Below, piece after piece: positions 19,913-26,360 of a DNA stretch of 43,004 bases. The first letter of the stretch is position 1; the number at the start of each line of letters is the position of its first letter. The notes beneath the pieces were generated by a model, which was given only the letters and a program-made list of their open reading frames with translations, was not told where the DNA came from and did no database searches. The DNA comes from a virus: positions 1-43,004 of IMG/VR virus record IMGVR_UViG_3300020222_000057. The stretch is one strand, 5' to 3'. The translations under genes and the position numbers were made by a program.

Positions 19913-20221
19913 TTATCCAGCATATCTATCTTGCTTAGAAATATTCTCTTTAGCCCATAAAGGTTGGAGATTGTTTAAACTCCAACACTTAATAAAGTTA
20001 TCATCATCAATGCTATTGAACGGCAACCAAGATTGAGGTATGATATGGACAATGTGCCATTCACCGTGGTTATCCCATGTCATACCTTCTTTGAACTTGC
20101 TTTCAAGATGTTTGCAGGGGCGGCATATACTTTGCTAACCATCCTTTTTAGAATTGTCTTTGTTGAAATCAGAAAGCAGTTTTTGTTGTTGACATACGCG
20201 GCAAGGTTTAGTAGTATCCAT
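19913..20221 (-). pseudogene. HNH endonuclease pseudogene
   Basis: The only minus-strand gene seen. Reading down from 20221: MDTTKPCRVCQQQKLLSDFN...KKDG, an in-frame amber (20137-20135), then QSICRPC...GMTWDNHGEWHI, VHIIPQSWLP and CWSLNNLQPLWAKEN to TAA at 19913. This is the zinc-ribbon HNH family, but the usual D of the DH pair is V, the linker after CRPC is short and the frame is stopped. Broken homing nuclease. Confidence 0.75.
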
Positions 20222-20273
20222 ATGTAGTAAGTAGTTGGTTGTATAAGAATAGACCAAAGAAAAGGAGATAAAA

Positions 20274-20366
20274 ATGGGTCATCCGTCCAAGAATCGTCCC
20301 CGTAAGGGTCGTCGTAAGATTGGTAGTAAGAAGCGCAAGAACATGAGCAAGAACCGCAAGAAGTAA
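20274..20366 (+). CDS. Very basic 30-residue peptide
   Basis: AAAGGAGATAAAA gives a near-perfect ribosome site. Of 30 residues, 17 are Arg or Lys (MGHPSKNRPRKGRRKIGSKK and KNMSKNRKK). Looks like a nucleic-acid-binding peptide or ribosomal-protein-like tail. The strong ribosome site argues that it is made. Confidence 0.7.
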   Translation: MGHPSKNRPRKGRRKIGSKKRKNMSKNRKK

Positions 20367-20368
20367 AT

Positions 20369-20587
20369 ATGTCTACTAGACTTAGCAAGGGAGACATAGT
20401 TATAATACGCTCCAGCAGGGATCCAGTATTAGCAAAAGTATTTGATTTGCCAGATCCTATCTATGCTATAGTGCTTCAATGCAGATATAATAAAGATGTT
20501 TACTTGCTAAGTCCAGTTAATAATCCTTATGTATCCTCTACCTATTGGGTAGAGGGGAAGCACCTAGAGCAAGTAGAGGAAGCTTGA
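20369..20587 (+). CDS. GDLV-family-like small protein, 72 aa
   Basis: LSKGDIVIIRSSRDPVLAKVF, AIVLQCRYNKDVYLLSP and STYWVEGKHLEQVEEA: entry strand, two middle strands and a helix. Starts 2 bases after the basic peptide, so probably co-expressed. Function unknown. Confidence 0.65.
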   Translation: MSTRLSKGDIVIIRSSRDPVLAKVFDLPDPIYAIVLQCRYNKDVYLLSPVNNPYVSSTYWVEGKHLEQVEEA

Positions 20588-20840
20588 CAGGTGGTGGGCG
20601 AAAGGTATAAGATTGTAAATGACCACCCAGTAGCCCCCCACCCCCTTGATGAAAAAAAATAAAAAAGTCAAGCCCTATTAATGATATTAAATAGGAAGCT
20701 AGCCGCCTGCCTATATATATAAAGCCATATATAGGCAGGCGTGGGGGCTGGCACTTTACCCTGCCTAGTACCTTCTAGTAGACTAGGGGGGTAGGGGGTG
20801 CGCGACACATATATGTGCGCGTATATAAGGAGAGATACCT
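20588..20840 (+). other. Intergenic region with strong hairpins
   Basis: No gene. Contains an A-rich stretch between CTTGA and TCAAG, a 14-bp perfect hairpin GCCTGCCTATATAT / ATATATAGGCAGGC (20707-20742) and the palindrome CACATATATGTG (20806-20817) just before the AAGGAG ribosome site of the next gene. A promoter is likely but not clear. Confidence 0.55.
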
Positions 20841-21266
20841 ATGTTTTATTTGTTTCGCCAGAACAACAGCTATGGCAAGTTTCTCAAGCCTGCCCGTGAA
20901 GTTTTTATTGAGGCAGATGATGTAATAGGGGCATTGACACGGGCAGAGGGGATTGAGGGAATTTACTTTAAAGGTTCCTCAGATATGGATTGCCCTTGTT
21001 GTGGACCCCGCTGGAGTCGTCATTCTTTGGAATATTCTCGTGAGGAATATGATGAATATCGTTTGAATTGCAGAGACTATATGGTATGGTTGTCGCCAAA
21101 GATTCCATACATGGCAATCTATTATGCCGATGGTAGTGTTGAGACTGTCCAGAATGACGGCAAGAGTGTGGAGGCACCTATCCCAGATATGGCAACGTGC
21201 GAGGCAACAGAGTGCCCAACACCCATGGAAGGTGAAAAAGATTCTAATGTTGTGGACGATACATGA
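20841..21266 (+). CDS. Conserved phage-type hypothetical protein, 141 aa
   Basis: FYLFRQNNSYGKF, EVFIEADD, GIYFKGSSDMDCPCCGPRW and EEYDEYR are the landmarks of a family seen in many phages, none with known function. DCPCCGPRW can bind a metal. The last 30 residues are acidic and low-complexity, probably a phage-specific tail. GGAGAGATACCT before ATG. Confidence 0.8.
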   Translation: MFYLFRQNNSYGKFLKPAREVFIEADDVIGALTRAEGIEGIYFKGSSDMDCPCCGPRWSRHSLEYSREEYDEYRLNCRDYMVWLSPKIPYMAIYYADGSVETVQNDGKSVEAPIPDMATCEATECPTPMEGEKDSNVVDDT

Positions 21267-21559
21267 CACTACATTATGTGACCATACGTTGCCATATGCC
21301 CACAGCGGCAACCGAATAGCTTAACCACAGATCCCATGTGGGTCAATGTAGTGAAACATATTGCCATATATCGTTGCCTACATATGTTAACGTATGGTCA
21401 TGTATGGTCACGGGTAAAAGAGAAACCCACCATTAGATCACAATCCAGCCGCCATGTCAAGGGCAAAAAAAAGATTTTCCTACGCTTGCAAACAAGGGCA
21501 AGGCATGAGAGAATGGTGGGGCGCCGATCACAAAAAAGAAAAAGCAACGGATCCCCCGC
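21267..21559 (+). other. Intergenic region with long inverted repeats
   Basis: CACTACATT (21267-21275) pairs with AATGTAGTG (21345-21353). TGACCATACGTT (21279-21290) is inverted to AACGTATGGTCA (21389-21400), with a partial repeat TGTATGGTCAC (21401-21411). AACGTATGGTCATG also occurs at 2980. Protein-binding sites, attachment or origin function are possible. Confidence 0.55.
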
Positions 21560-21594
21560 TTGCATATAGAACGGCGCTAAGGTATAATATCCCC
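21560..21594 (+). promoter_or_regulatory. Leaderless promoter
   Basis: TTGCAT (21560-21565), 17 bp, TATAAT (21583-21588), ATCCCC, ATG at 21595. Confidence 0.8.
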
Positions 21595-22254
21595 ATGACC
21601 AACAACGGCATGAACCTCAAGTGGACGTTTGGCAATAGCAAGCTTGTCAAGACCTCCGGTGAATCCCTTAAGATTGTCGGTTATGGGATCTCCGCTGATA
21701 CTGATATGAACGGCGTCAATAGCTGTCCCGGTGCTAGCGCGTGCCGTGGTGTCTGCTATGCCAAACAAGGGACATATCTCTTTAAGAATGTTCGGGAGGC
21801 ACGTCTTTTTAATCTTCAGGCTTCCTTTCAGGCTAACTTCCGTGATATGCTTATCTCGGATCTGACGGAGATCTCGCGCAAGTATAACTGTGTGCGGATC
21901 CACGATAGCGGGGATTTCCACACCCAGTCTTACCTTGACGCATGGAAGCTTGCGGCAGATCGTTTCGCCTCTTGCACGTTCTATGCCTACACCAAAAGCT
22001 TGCACCTTGACCTTCACTCTAACCTTCCTGCTAACTTTAAGCTTGTGCAATCCCTTGGCGGGAAGTATGATGATCGAGTGAACCTTTCCATGCCTCACTC
22101 CCGTATCTTTTCGGACCATGATGCTCGTATTGCAGCGGGATACGTTGACGGCAACGTGGACGATCTGCCCGCTATCAATGGTGAAGTTAAGATCGGTCTA
22201 GTGTATCATGGCGTCAAGAAATTGACAGATGCACAATCGAAGTTTTTTAGCTGA
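21595..22254 (+). CDS. GP88-family phage protein, 219 aa
   Basis: CPGASACRGVCYAKQG (residues about 43-58) with N-S upstream and VRIHDSGDFHTQSY downstream are the landmarks of the phage Gene product 88 family. Four cysteines in a tight cluster suggest a metal or Fe-S site; the later HDSGDF segment is conserved in the family. Biochemical role not established. Earlier ATGs in frame exist (21454) but the promoter fixes 21595. Confidence 0.8.
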   Translation: MTNNGMNLKWTFGNSKLVKTSGESLKIVGYGISADTDMNGVNSCPGASACRGVCYAKQGTYLFKNVREARLFNLQASFQANFRDMLISDLTEISRKYNCVRIHDSGDFHTQSYLDAWKLAADRFASCTFYAYTKSLHLDLHSNLPANFKLVQSLGGKYDDRVNLSMPHSRIFSDHDARIAAGYVDGNVDDLPAINGEVKIGLVYHGVKKLTDAQSKFFS

Positions 22255-22260
22255 TACATA

Positions 22261-22300
22261 TTGACAGGGGTTTCCCCCCGTGCTAGAATAGGCGGGGGGA
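22261..22300 (+). promoter_or_regulatory. Promoter with -10 inside an inverted repeat
   Basis: TTGACA (22261-22266), 17 bp, TGC-TAGAAT (22284-22289). TCCCCCCG (22273-22280) and CGGGGGGA (22293-22300) flank the -10. Confidence 0.75.
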
Positions 22301-22334
22301 GTGTAGGGTGGCAGCCGCCAGCCTAGCCGCCCGT

Positions 22335-22363
22335 ATCATATCATAAAGCTAGCAGGCTGTCAA
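22335..22363 (-). promoter_or_regulatory. Minus-strand promoter of an intergenic module
   Basis: On the minus strand: TTGACA (22363-22358), 17 bp, TGA-TATGAT (22340-22335), reading toward the facing + promoter at 22261. Confidence 0.65.
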
Positions 22364-22388
22364 GAGAAAAGAAAAAAGAAATAAAGGC

Positions 22389-22423
22389 TTGCAAGTAGAT
22401 CCCTCCCACCCTATAATAAGCAT
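22389..22423 (+). promoter_or_regulatory. Leaderless promoter
   Basis: TTGCAA (22389-22394), 17 bp, TATAAT (22412-22417), 6 bases, ATG at 22424. Confidence 0.8.
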
Positions 22424-22627
22424 ATGACCGACAACGAAAAGCTTAACGAGTACCGCTGCACGCGCAATAGCATTTACAAAAAGGGTTCGCTTGGATTTCT
22501 TGACATGAGTGCTAGGGAGGGATATTATATCCTCGCATTTAACAGGGATGGTGCGTTGCGTCAAATGATGTTGCGGTATCCTAACGAGGTCGATTTTACT
22601 TGCGACCTTTGGCGTGAGGGAGTATAA
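22424..22627 (+). CDS. Hypothetical protein, 67 aa
   Basis: MTDNEKLNEYRCTRNSIYKK, then YYILAFNRDGALRQMM: helix and strand with basic residues. Leaderless mRNA predicted. Its stop lies 1 base before the next ATG. Function unknown. Confidence 0.7.
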   Translation: MTDNEKLNEYRCTRNSIYKKGSLGFLDMSAREGYYILAFNRDGALRQMMLRYPNEVDFTCDLWREGV

Positions 22628-22628
22628 T

Positions 22629-22799
22629 ATGGGAAAGACCTATAAGGATAAGCGCGAGCATGATGTGTCACGGGATCTGTATCAGCTCATGTTGATTAAC
22701 GGCGCAACCAAGGCAGGCGTGCATAAGGATATCAAGCGGGAAAAGAATCGGAAGGGATCCCGTGATTGGAAGCTTGACCGTGACAATGGTGAATGGTAG
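22629..22799 (+). CDS. Basic hypothetical protein, 56 aa
   Basis: GAGGGAG just upstream supports ATG at 22629. Charged throughout (YKDKREHDVSRDLY, KDIKREKNRKGSRDWKLDRD). Its last codons (KLDRDNGEW) form the -35 and spacer of the next promoter. Function unknown. Confidence 0.7.
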   Translation: MGKTYKDKREHDVSRDLYQLMLINGATKAGVHKDIKREKNRKGSRDWKLDRDNGEW

Positions 22800-22802
22800 A
22801 AT
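22774..22802 (+). promoter_or_regulatory. Promoter embedded in a gene end
   Basis: TTGACC (22774-22779), 17 bp, TAGAAT (22797-22802), the -10 overlapping the TAG stop. The leader ends with GAAAGGAAACAAAAAGT before ATG at 22831. Confidence 0.75.
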
Positions 22803-22830
22803 AACCCAACAACGAAAGGAAACAAAAAGT

Positions 22831-23094
22831 ATGAACGCTCCTCTTTATGTCGGTCACTTCTACAAGCTTGACAATACGCTTCGCACGATCACGTTTCGCT
22901 TTGCAAAGGATCTCTTTCCTGCTAGCGTAGAAGCATTGAAGCCGTGGATGGCAAAGCGCGCTCGTCCCCAGCGTGAGAACATTCCCGTTGACGAGACACA
23001 CGCGCTTGTGGTAGAATATCTGGACGATGGCAGGGAGCAATACCGCCACGTTAATCTCAGCAACGGTTTTTATAAGAGGGTTGACAATGGATAA
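22831..23094 (+). CDS. Hypothetical protein, 87 aa
   Basis: GAAAGGAAAC ribosome site. MNAPLYVGHFYKLDNTLRTI and ALVVEYLDDGREQYRHVNLS read as beta strands around a helix. Overlaps the next gene by 8 bases. Function unknown. Confidence 0.75.
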   Translation: MNAPLYVGHFYKLDNTLRTITFRFAKDLFPASVEALKPWMAKRARPQRENIPVDETHALVVEYLDDGREQYRHVNLSNGFYKRVDNG

Positions 23095-23209
23095 GTTCGT
23101 TGTTAAAATGGATCAGGTAAACGATGCGGTACTGATGGGAGTGGTATCCATCATAGTAGTTGGCGCGGTCTTTGCATTATATTCTTATGGCATGGGGGTC
23201 TTACACTAA
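23087..23209 (+). CDS. Small membrane protein, 40 aa
   Basis: Residues about 14-34 (VLMGVVSIIVVGAVFALYSY) form one membrane helix after a charged N-terminus. Starts in the preceding gene. Function unknown. Confidence 0.6.
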   Translation: MDKFVVKMDQVNDAVLMGVVSIIVVGAVFALYSYGMGVLH

Positions 23210-23297
23210 AAAAAATAAATAACCTTCCACCCACCCACCCCCTCGCTCAACTTTTTTTCTTTCCTTATATACACACGCGATATATAATAGGTCCACC

Positions 23298-23549
23298 ATG
23301 CCTCGCAAGATCCAGCACGTTGACGGAAGCGATACTCACACGGTTTATGGTCACGCGATCACTAAGAACTTTTGGGAGTATTATATCCTTGACAACGAGA
23401 AGGGCAGCGATTATAGGTTTGCTCTTGTCATGGGATACGAGACAGAGATGGGGGATGTAAGCATGAGTGAGATCAAGCCTTACATTGTCACCTATACGGA
23501 AAATCTGCGGAATGTTGCACCTCCCGAGGGTTATCGTTGGGTGGATTAG
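23298..23549 (+). CDS. Hypothetical protein, 83 aa
   Basis: TATAAT (23283-23288) is 9 bases from the ATG, so the mRNA leader is only 2-3 bases. FWEYYILDNEKGSDYRFALV and KPYIVTYTENLRNV give a beta-rich fold. Function unknown. Confidence 0.7.
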   Translation: MPRKIQHVDGSDTHTVYGHAITKNFWEYYILDNEKGSDYRFALVMGYETEMGDVSMSEIKPYIVTYTENLRNVAPPEGYRWVD

Positions 23550-23700
23550 AAGTCAAGTAAAAAAACGTGGTCCCTTGCTGTAGCCCGTCCCTACAGCATC
23601 CTACCACTAGAGTCAACAGGGAAAGCAAGGGATACCTGTTGGCACGTTGTTTGCTAGCCGCCCGAAAAGGGCGGCTGGAATGTCAAGGGTTGCAAAGATA
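23550..23700 (+). other. Intergenic hairpins
   Basis: Nested inverted repeats: TCCCTTGCT/AGCAAGGGA enclosing GCTGTAG-CCCGTCC-CTACAGC, then AGCCGCCC-GAAA-GGGCGGCT (around 23656). Minus strand offers TTGACT-17-TAGGGA in the first repeat. Related to the modules between 22.3 and 28.1 kb but less regular. Confidence 0.5.
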
Positions 23701-23727
23701 ATAAGTATCTGCTAGTATCTACCCACC

Positions 23728-23946
23728 ATGTCCCTCTCAGAACATCTATATGTCCCGTGTGACGAATGTGGTCACGCATACCACCCCTGTATGTTGGATT
23801 TACACCCATACGTCCGCACATATGCACACATCCCCTCACATATGGGGTTGGTCTGTGACGAGATGATATGCAACGAGTGTGCCAAGGAGCGGGAATACTG
23901 GCGCACGCAATATGGGCTTGACGCGGAAGGGAACCCCGGTATATAA
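23728..23946 (+). CDS. Small zinc-ribbon protein, 72 aa
   Basis: CDECGHAYHPC (residues 11-21) and CDEMICNEC (about 49-57) supply a two-knuckle zinc site with extra His. TTGCAA-17-TAGTAT places the start 2-3 bases before ATG. The last codons hold the next promoter. Function unknown. Confidence 0.75.
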   Translation: MSLSEHLYVPCDECGHAYHPCMLDLHPYVRTYAHIPSHMGLVCDEMICNECAKEREYWRTQYGLDAEGNPGI

Positions 23947-23954
23947 TGGCGGGC
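23918..23954 (+). promoter_or_regulatory. Leaderless promoter
   Basis: TTGACG (23918-23923), 18 bp, TATAAT (23942-23947), 7 bases, ATG at 23955. Confidence 0.75.
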
Positions 23955-24116
23955 ATGAACAAGAACGCTAAGGCTATCCGCGCTGCTCAGGTTACGCTTG
24001 ACAAGGAATATGCCAAGCTTGACAGGGCATATCTGAAAACTATCAAGCTTGTTGAAAAGATTATTGACGAAGAAATAAAGAAGGCAAAGCTTGCAAAGGT
24101 GAAGGGGAAGCGGTAG
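23955..24116 (+). CDS. Helical basic peptide, 53 aa
   Basis: NAKAIRAAQVTLDKEYAKLD, then KTIKLVEKIIDEEIKKAKLA: one long amphipathic helix with a lysine-rich end, probably coiled coil. Leaderless. The last codons carry TTGCAA-17-TAGAAT for the next gene. Confidence 0.65.
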   Translation: MNKNAKAIRAAQVTLDKEYAKLDRAYLKTIKLVEKIIDEEIKKAKLAKVKGKR

Positions 24117-24119
24117 AAT
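24091..24119 (+). promoter_or_regulatory. Promoter embedded in a gene end
   Basis: TTGCAA (24091-24096), 17 bp, TAGAAT (24114-24119), overlapping the TAG stop. Leader with AAAGGAAAAAAC before ATG at 24148. Confidence 0.75.
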
Positions 24120-24147
24120 CATCGGGCAGGACAACAAAGGAAAAAAC

Positions 24148-24381
24148 ATGGATACTCAGACCAACGTTCCCGCGAAGCCTGTTAATCCCTACCGTATCTC
24201 TTTCAAGACCTATTGTGCAGAAAACGGCATCGAGGGTGAGGATCAAAAGTATTCTTTCCTTGAGGCTTGCGTGTGTGACGGGATTGTGCCTGCCTTGTGT
24301 AAGGAAGGGTGCGAGGTTGAGCCTGACGGGCGGTGCGAGCATGGTTGCCCTTCCGTTCTGCTTGCCCTTGGCATGATTTAA
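24148..24381 (+). CDS. Conserved phage-type cysteine motif protein, 77 aa
   Basis: CKEGCEVEPDGRCEHGCPSVL near residues 51-71 is a motif I know from many small phage proteins without assigned role; four Cys and one His may bind zinc. The first half has a conserved-looking helix (SFKTYCAENG, KYSFLEACVCDG). Confidence 0.75.
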   Translation: MDTQTNVPAKPVNPYRISFKTYCAENGIEGEDQKYSFLEACVCDGIVPALCKEGCEVEPDGRCEHGCPSVLLALGMI

Positions 24382-24385
24382 AAAC

Positions 24386-24425
24386 TTGACTCCCGTGCCC
24401 GTTCGGGATATAATAAACGGGTGCG
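24386..24425 (+). promoter_or_regulatory. Promoter with -10 inside an inverted repeat
   Basis: TTGACT (24386-24391), 17 bp, TATAAT (24409-24414). CGTGCCCGTT (24394-24403) pairs with AACGGGTGCG (24416-24425), two G-U pairs included; the -10 is in the loop. Confidence 0.75.
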
Positions 24426-24437
24426 TCAAGGGGTTGA

Positions 24438-24496
24438 CAGCCGCCGCAAACGCGGCGGCTTGCCTATATTATATCATGGGCAAAAAAAGAAATCAA
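24438..24496 (-). promoter_or_regulatory. Intergenic module: GC hairpin plus minus-strand promoter
   Basis: Hairpin AGCCGCCGC/GCGGCGGCT (24438-24460). Minus strand TTGATT (24496-24491), 17 bp, extended TGA-TATAAT (24473-24468) reads into the hairpin and toward the + promoter at 24386. Confidence 0.7.
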
Positions 24497-24522
24497 CTAA
24501 TAAAAAAAAAATAAATAGGTAG

Positions 24523-24558
24523 TTGACCCTGCCCACCACCTCGTCTATAATAAGCGCC
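24523..24558 (+). promoter_or_regulatory. Leaderless promoter
   Basis: TTGACC (24523-24528), 17 bp, TATAAT (24546-24551), 7 bases, ATG at 24559. Confidence 0.8.
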
Positions 24559-24798
24559 ATGAACAACAACGACAGCGGTTATCAGGGTTGGAAGAACTAT
24601 CAGACGTGGAACGTGGCGCTGTATATTCAGAACACGGAACATCTTTATTTTCTTGCCAAGGGGTGTAAGTCTTACACGCACTTCCTTGCCCGTGCAGGGA
24701 TTGTCAAGGGTCAGACGACCGCTGATCGTGTCTCTTGGCATGATCCTCGCATCAGCAAGAAAGAGGTTTCTGAAATGATTAGGGAGCTTGACAGCTAG
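24559..24798 (+). CDS. Conserved phage-type YxGWxNYQTWNVAL protein, 79 aa
   Basis: YQGWKNYQTWNVALYIQN near the start, then a helix and VSWHDPRISKKEVSEMI. The first block is diagnostic of a small phage family of unknown function that I have seen as a DUF. Leaderless. Its last codons (LDS) begin the promoter for 24858. Confidence 0.8.
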   Translation: MNNNDSGYQGWKNYQTWNVALYIQNTEHLYFLAKGCKSYTHFLARAGIVKGQTTADRVSWHDPRISKKEVSEMIRELDS

Positions 24799-24817
24799 AG
24801 CAGAGGGGATGTATAAT
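24788..24817 (+). promoter_or_regulatory. Promoter embedded in a gene end
   Basis: TTGACA (24788-24793), 18 bp, TATAAT (24812-24817). Leader of about 34 bases with GGACGAAAGAAAAAACA before ATG at 24858. Confidence 0.75.
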
Positions 24818-24857
24818 AGGCGGGCAGGGCAAACAACGCAGGACGAAAGAAAAAACA

Positions 24858-25121
24858 ATGTCCATCGAAAAGCTGGCAGACGGTTCCCTGATGATCACTG
24901 GCGGTTCCATCGAGATATATCGGTTGATTGCAATCGGCAAGGCGTTGAAGCTTGACGCTCACGGTCGAAAGATTGGGATGCGGTTTTCTAATCGGGTGAA
25001 CGCTGCACAGGTTGCCCGTGATACGCTGGCAGCTAATGGTATTCCTCCCTCTCGCAAGCTTGATCGTTTGGTTCAGCAATATGAAAAGTTTTTGCGTGAC
25101 GCTGGAATCTTTCAGAGTTAG
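24858..25121 (+). CDS. Hypothetical protein, 87 aa
   Basis: GSLMITGGSIEIYRLIAIGK, then MRFSNRVNAAQVARDTLAAN and a C-terminal helix (LDRLVQQYEKFLRDAG). Small mixed domain; basic. No family recognised. Confidence 0.7.
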   Translation: MSIEKLADGSLMITGGSIEIYRLIAIGKALKLDAHGRKIGMRFSNRVNAAQVARDTLAANGIPPSRKLDRLVQQYEKFLRDAGIFQS

Positions 25122-25162
25122 TTGACACCTTGCCGGTGCCCATGCTAGAATAAGGTGGGCAC
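25122..25162 (+). promoter_or_regulatory. Promoter with -10 inside an inverted repeat
   Basis: TTGACA (25122-25127), 18 bp, TGC-TAGAAT (25146-25151). GTGCCCA (25136-25142) and TGGGCAC (25156-25162) flank the -10. Confidence 0.75.
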
Positions 25163-25179
25163 TTGGCATACGGGTTGCA

Positions 25180-25237
25180 CCAGCCCCCGCGCCTTCGGCG
25201 CGGCTGGCATTATATCACAGGGGAAAGAATAAAGCAA
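25180..25237 (-). promoter_or_regulatory. Intergenic module: GC hairpin plus minus-strand promoter
   Basis: CCAGCC...GGCTGG hairpin with a TTCG loop (25180-25207). Minus strand TTGCTT (25237-25232), 17 bp, extended TGA-TATAAT (25214-25209). Nearly identical to the copy at 25933-25990. Confidence 0.75.
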
Positions 25238-25272
25238 CAATAAAAAAAATAAATAAATCGTCACCACCCCCC

Positions 25273-25307
25273 TTGTGCCCATGCTCCACCCCATATATAA
25301 TAAGCCC
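25273..25307 (+). promoter_or_regulatory. Leaderless promoter
   Basis: TTGTGC (25273-25278), 17 bp, TATAAT (25296-25301), AAGCCC, ATG at 25308. Confidence 0.75.
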
Positions 25308-25478
25308 ATGCCCACCAAGCCCAAGCGAATCAAGATTGTACTCCGCTCCTATGTTTGCACCGGTTGCTTGACCCCCTGCCAGACTTCTGATAAGATGCGG
25401 ACAAAGTGCCCCAAGTGTACGGGAGATTGGAATAAAGTTAAGGTTGAAGGCTTGCAAGCAAACACCCTCATGTGGTAA
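25308..25478 (+). CDS. Small zinc-ribbon protein, 56 aa
   Basis: CTGCLTPC (residues 17-24) and CPKC (34-37) form a zinc ribbon in a basic protein (MPTKPKRIKIVLRS). Leaderless. Last codons hold the next -35. Function unknown. Confidence 0.75.
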   Translation: MPTKPKRIKIVLRSYVCTGCLTPCQTSDKMRTKCPKCTGDWNKVKVEGLQANTLMW

Positions 25479-25488
25479 AATAATCGCC
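25452..25488 (+). promoter_or_regulatory. Leaderless promoter
   Basis: TTGCAA (25452-25457), 18 bp, TAAAAT (25476-25481), 7 bases, ATG at 25489. Confidence 0.65.
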
Positions 25489-25722
25489 ATGCCCATGACC
25501 ACCAACGAAATCGCAGAGGCAGTCCAGAAGCACGCGGTTGTCAACTATGAGGTGAGCGGTTGGGATTGGATTGTCGAGTGTTGGGATCTTGAGTCAATCG
25601 AAAAGGAACTAATCCGTTCCAAAATTACCACGGTTAATGAAGCTATTGAAAGCTTTGGCAGGTCCGCTCGCCTTTGGGATGATCATCGACGCGTTCCTGT
25701 ACGCGGCACAGAGATTTTTTAG
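25489..25722 (+). CDS. Hypothetical protein, 77 aa
   Basis: Start at 25489 (MPMTTNEIAEAVQKHAVVNY); an ATG two codons later is also possible. SGWDWIVECWDLESIEKELI is tryptophan-rich; helical overall. Function unknown. Confidence 0.7.
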   Translation: MPMTTNEIAEAVQKHAVVNYEVSGWDWIVECWDLESIEKELIRSKITTVNEAIESFGRSARLWDDHRRVPVRGTEIF

Positions 25723-25758
25723 TTGACCCACGCAGGAAAGAAAAGGTATAATAAGCAC
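25723..25758 (+). promoter_or_regulatory. Leaderless promoter
   Basis: TTGACC (25723-25728), 18 bp, TATAAT (25747-25752), 6 bases, ATG at 25759. Confidence 0.8.
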
Positions 25759-25905
25759 ATGACCACTCCAGTTCTCGGACAGACGATTGTTGGTTTCAGC
25801 GGTGACGATTTCATTTTCCTTGCAATGAATGATGATGACGTATTTGTTCGTTGCCCTGTCACTTTGAAGGTTGACAGTTATCCCCGTTCGTTCTTTGGGC
25901 TGTAG
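25759..25905 (+). CDS. Hypothetical protein, 48 aa
   Basis: LGQTIVGFSGDDFIFLAMND and VFVRCPVTLKVDS: four short strands, a small barrel-like pattern possibly far-related to the GDLV family. Leaderless. Confidence 0.65.
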   Translation: MTTPVLGQTIVGFSGDDFIFLAMNDDDVFVRCPVTLKVDSYPRSFFGL

Positions 25906-25932
25906 CCTGTAGCCGTTGGCATGGGGATTGCA

Positions 25933-25990
25933 CCAGCCCCCGCGCCTTCGGCGCGGCTGGCATTATATCATAATAAAAAAATAAAAGCAA
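25933..25990 (-). promoter_or_regulatory. Intergenic module: GC hairpin plus minus-strand promoter
   Basis: Same CCAGCC-(CCGCGCC TTCG GGCGCG)-GGCTGG hairpin as at 25180, then minus-strand TTGCTT (25990-25985), 17 bp, extended TGA-TATAAT (25967-25962). Here no clear + strand promoter partner is seen. Confidence 0.7.
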
Positions 25991-26089
25991 ATAAAAAAAA
26001 CTAATAGTTCCACCCACGCACGGGGTAAACCCGTGCATGTTAGTAGATCCAGCAACGGAAAGCAAGAGAATAAAAAAGTATGGGGGTAG

Positions 26090-26125
26090 TTGACCCCCGC
26101 AGCATTTCCGGCGTATAATAGGCGC
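26090..26125 (+). promoter_or_regulatory. Leaderless promoter
   Basis: TTGACC (26090-26095), 18 bp, TATAAT (26114-26119), 6 bases, ATG at 26126. Confidence 0.8.
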
Positions 26126-26308
26126 ATGAACATGAACCCCTGCATCGACGGTCACCAGTCTCAGGCATACTGGAAGTATGACGCCCGTGGCATCCCGCTT
26201 GCTAAGATCTGCAAGGTGTGCGCCGCGTGGAAGCTTGCAAAGTACAGGCCAGAGGTTCTCAGCAACGGCAACTATCACGCAGACGAGCGTATTGACAGCG
26301 ACTACTGA
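26126..26308 (+). CDS. Small Cys/His protein, 60 aa
   Basis: C6, H10 and CKVC at about 30-33 could form one zinc site; YWKYDARGIPLAKICKVCAA is the core. Leaderless. The last codons (IDSDY) carry the -35 for the next promoter. Confidence 0.7.
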   Translation: MNMNPCIDGHQSQAYWKYDARGIPLAKICKVCAAWKLAKYRPEVLSNGNYHADERIDSDY

Positions 26309-26360
26309 TCTCCTGTAGAATATTCCCCGGCAGTTAACCCGCAGCAAACGAGAAAAAACA
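26292..26360 (+). promoter_or_regulatory. Promoter and conserved leader
   Basis: TTGACA (26292-26297), 18 bp, TAGAAT (26316-26321), then GCAGTTAACCCGCAGCAAA (26330-26348), matching the MoxR leader at 3907-3925, and ACGAGAAAAAACA before ATG at 26361. Confidence 0.75.

Noticed and set aside
20033-20227. Open + strand frame of 64 codons
   Set aside because: It is the antisense shadow of the minus-strand HNH pseudogene, which has clear family motifs.
22629-22631. TATAAT directly before ATG at 22629 as a leaderless promoter
   Set aside because: No gap between -10 and ATG, so +1 would fall inside the gene; a GAGGGAG ribosome site explains the start.
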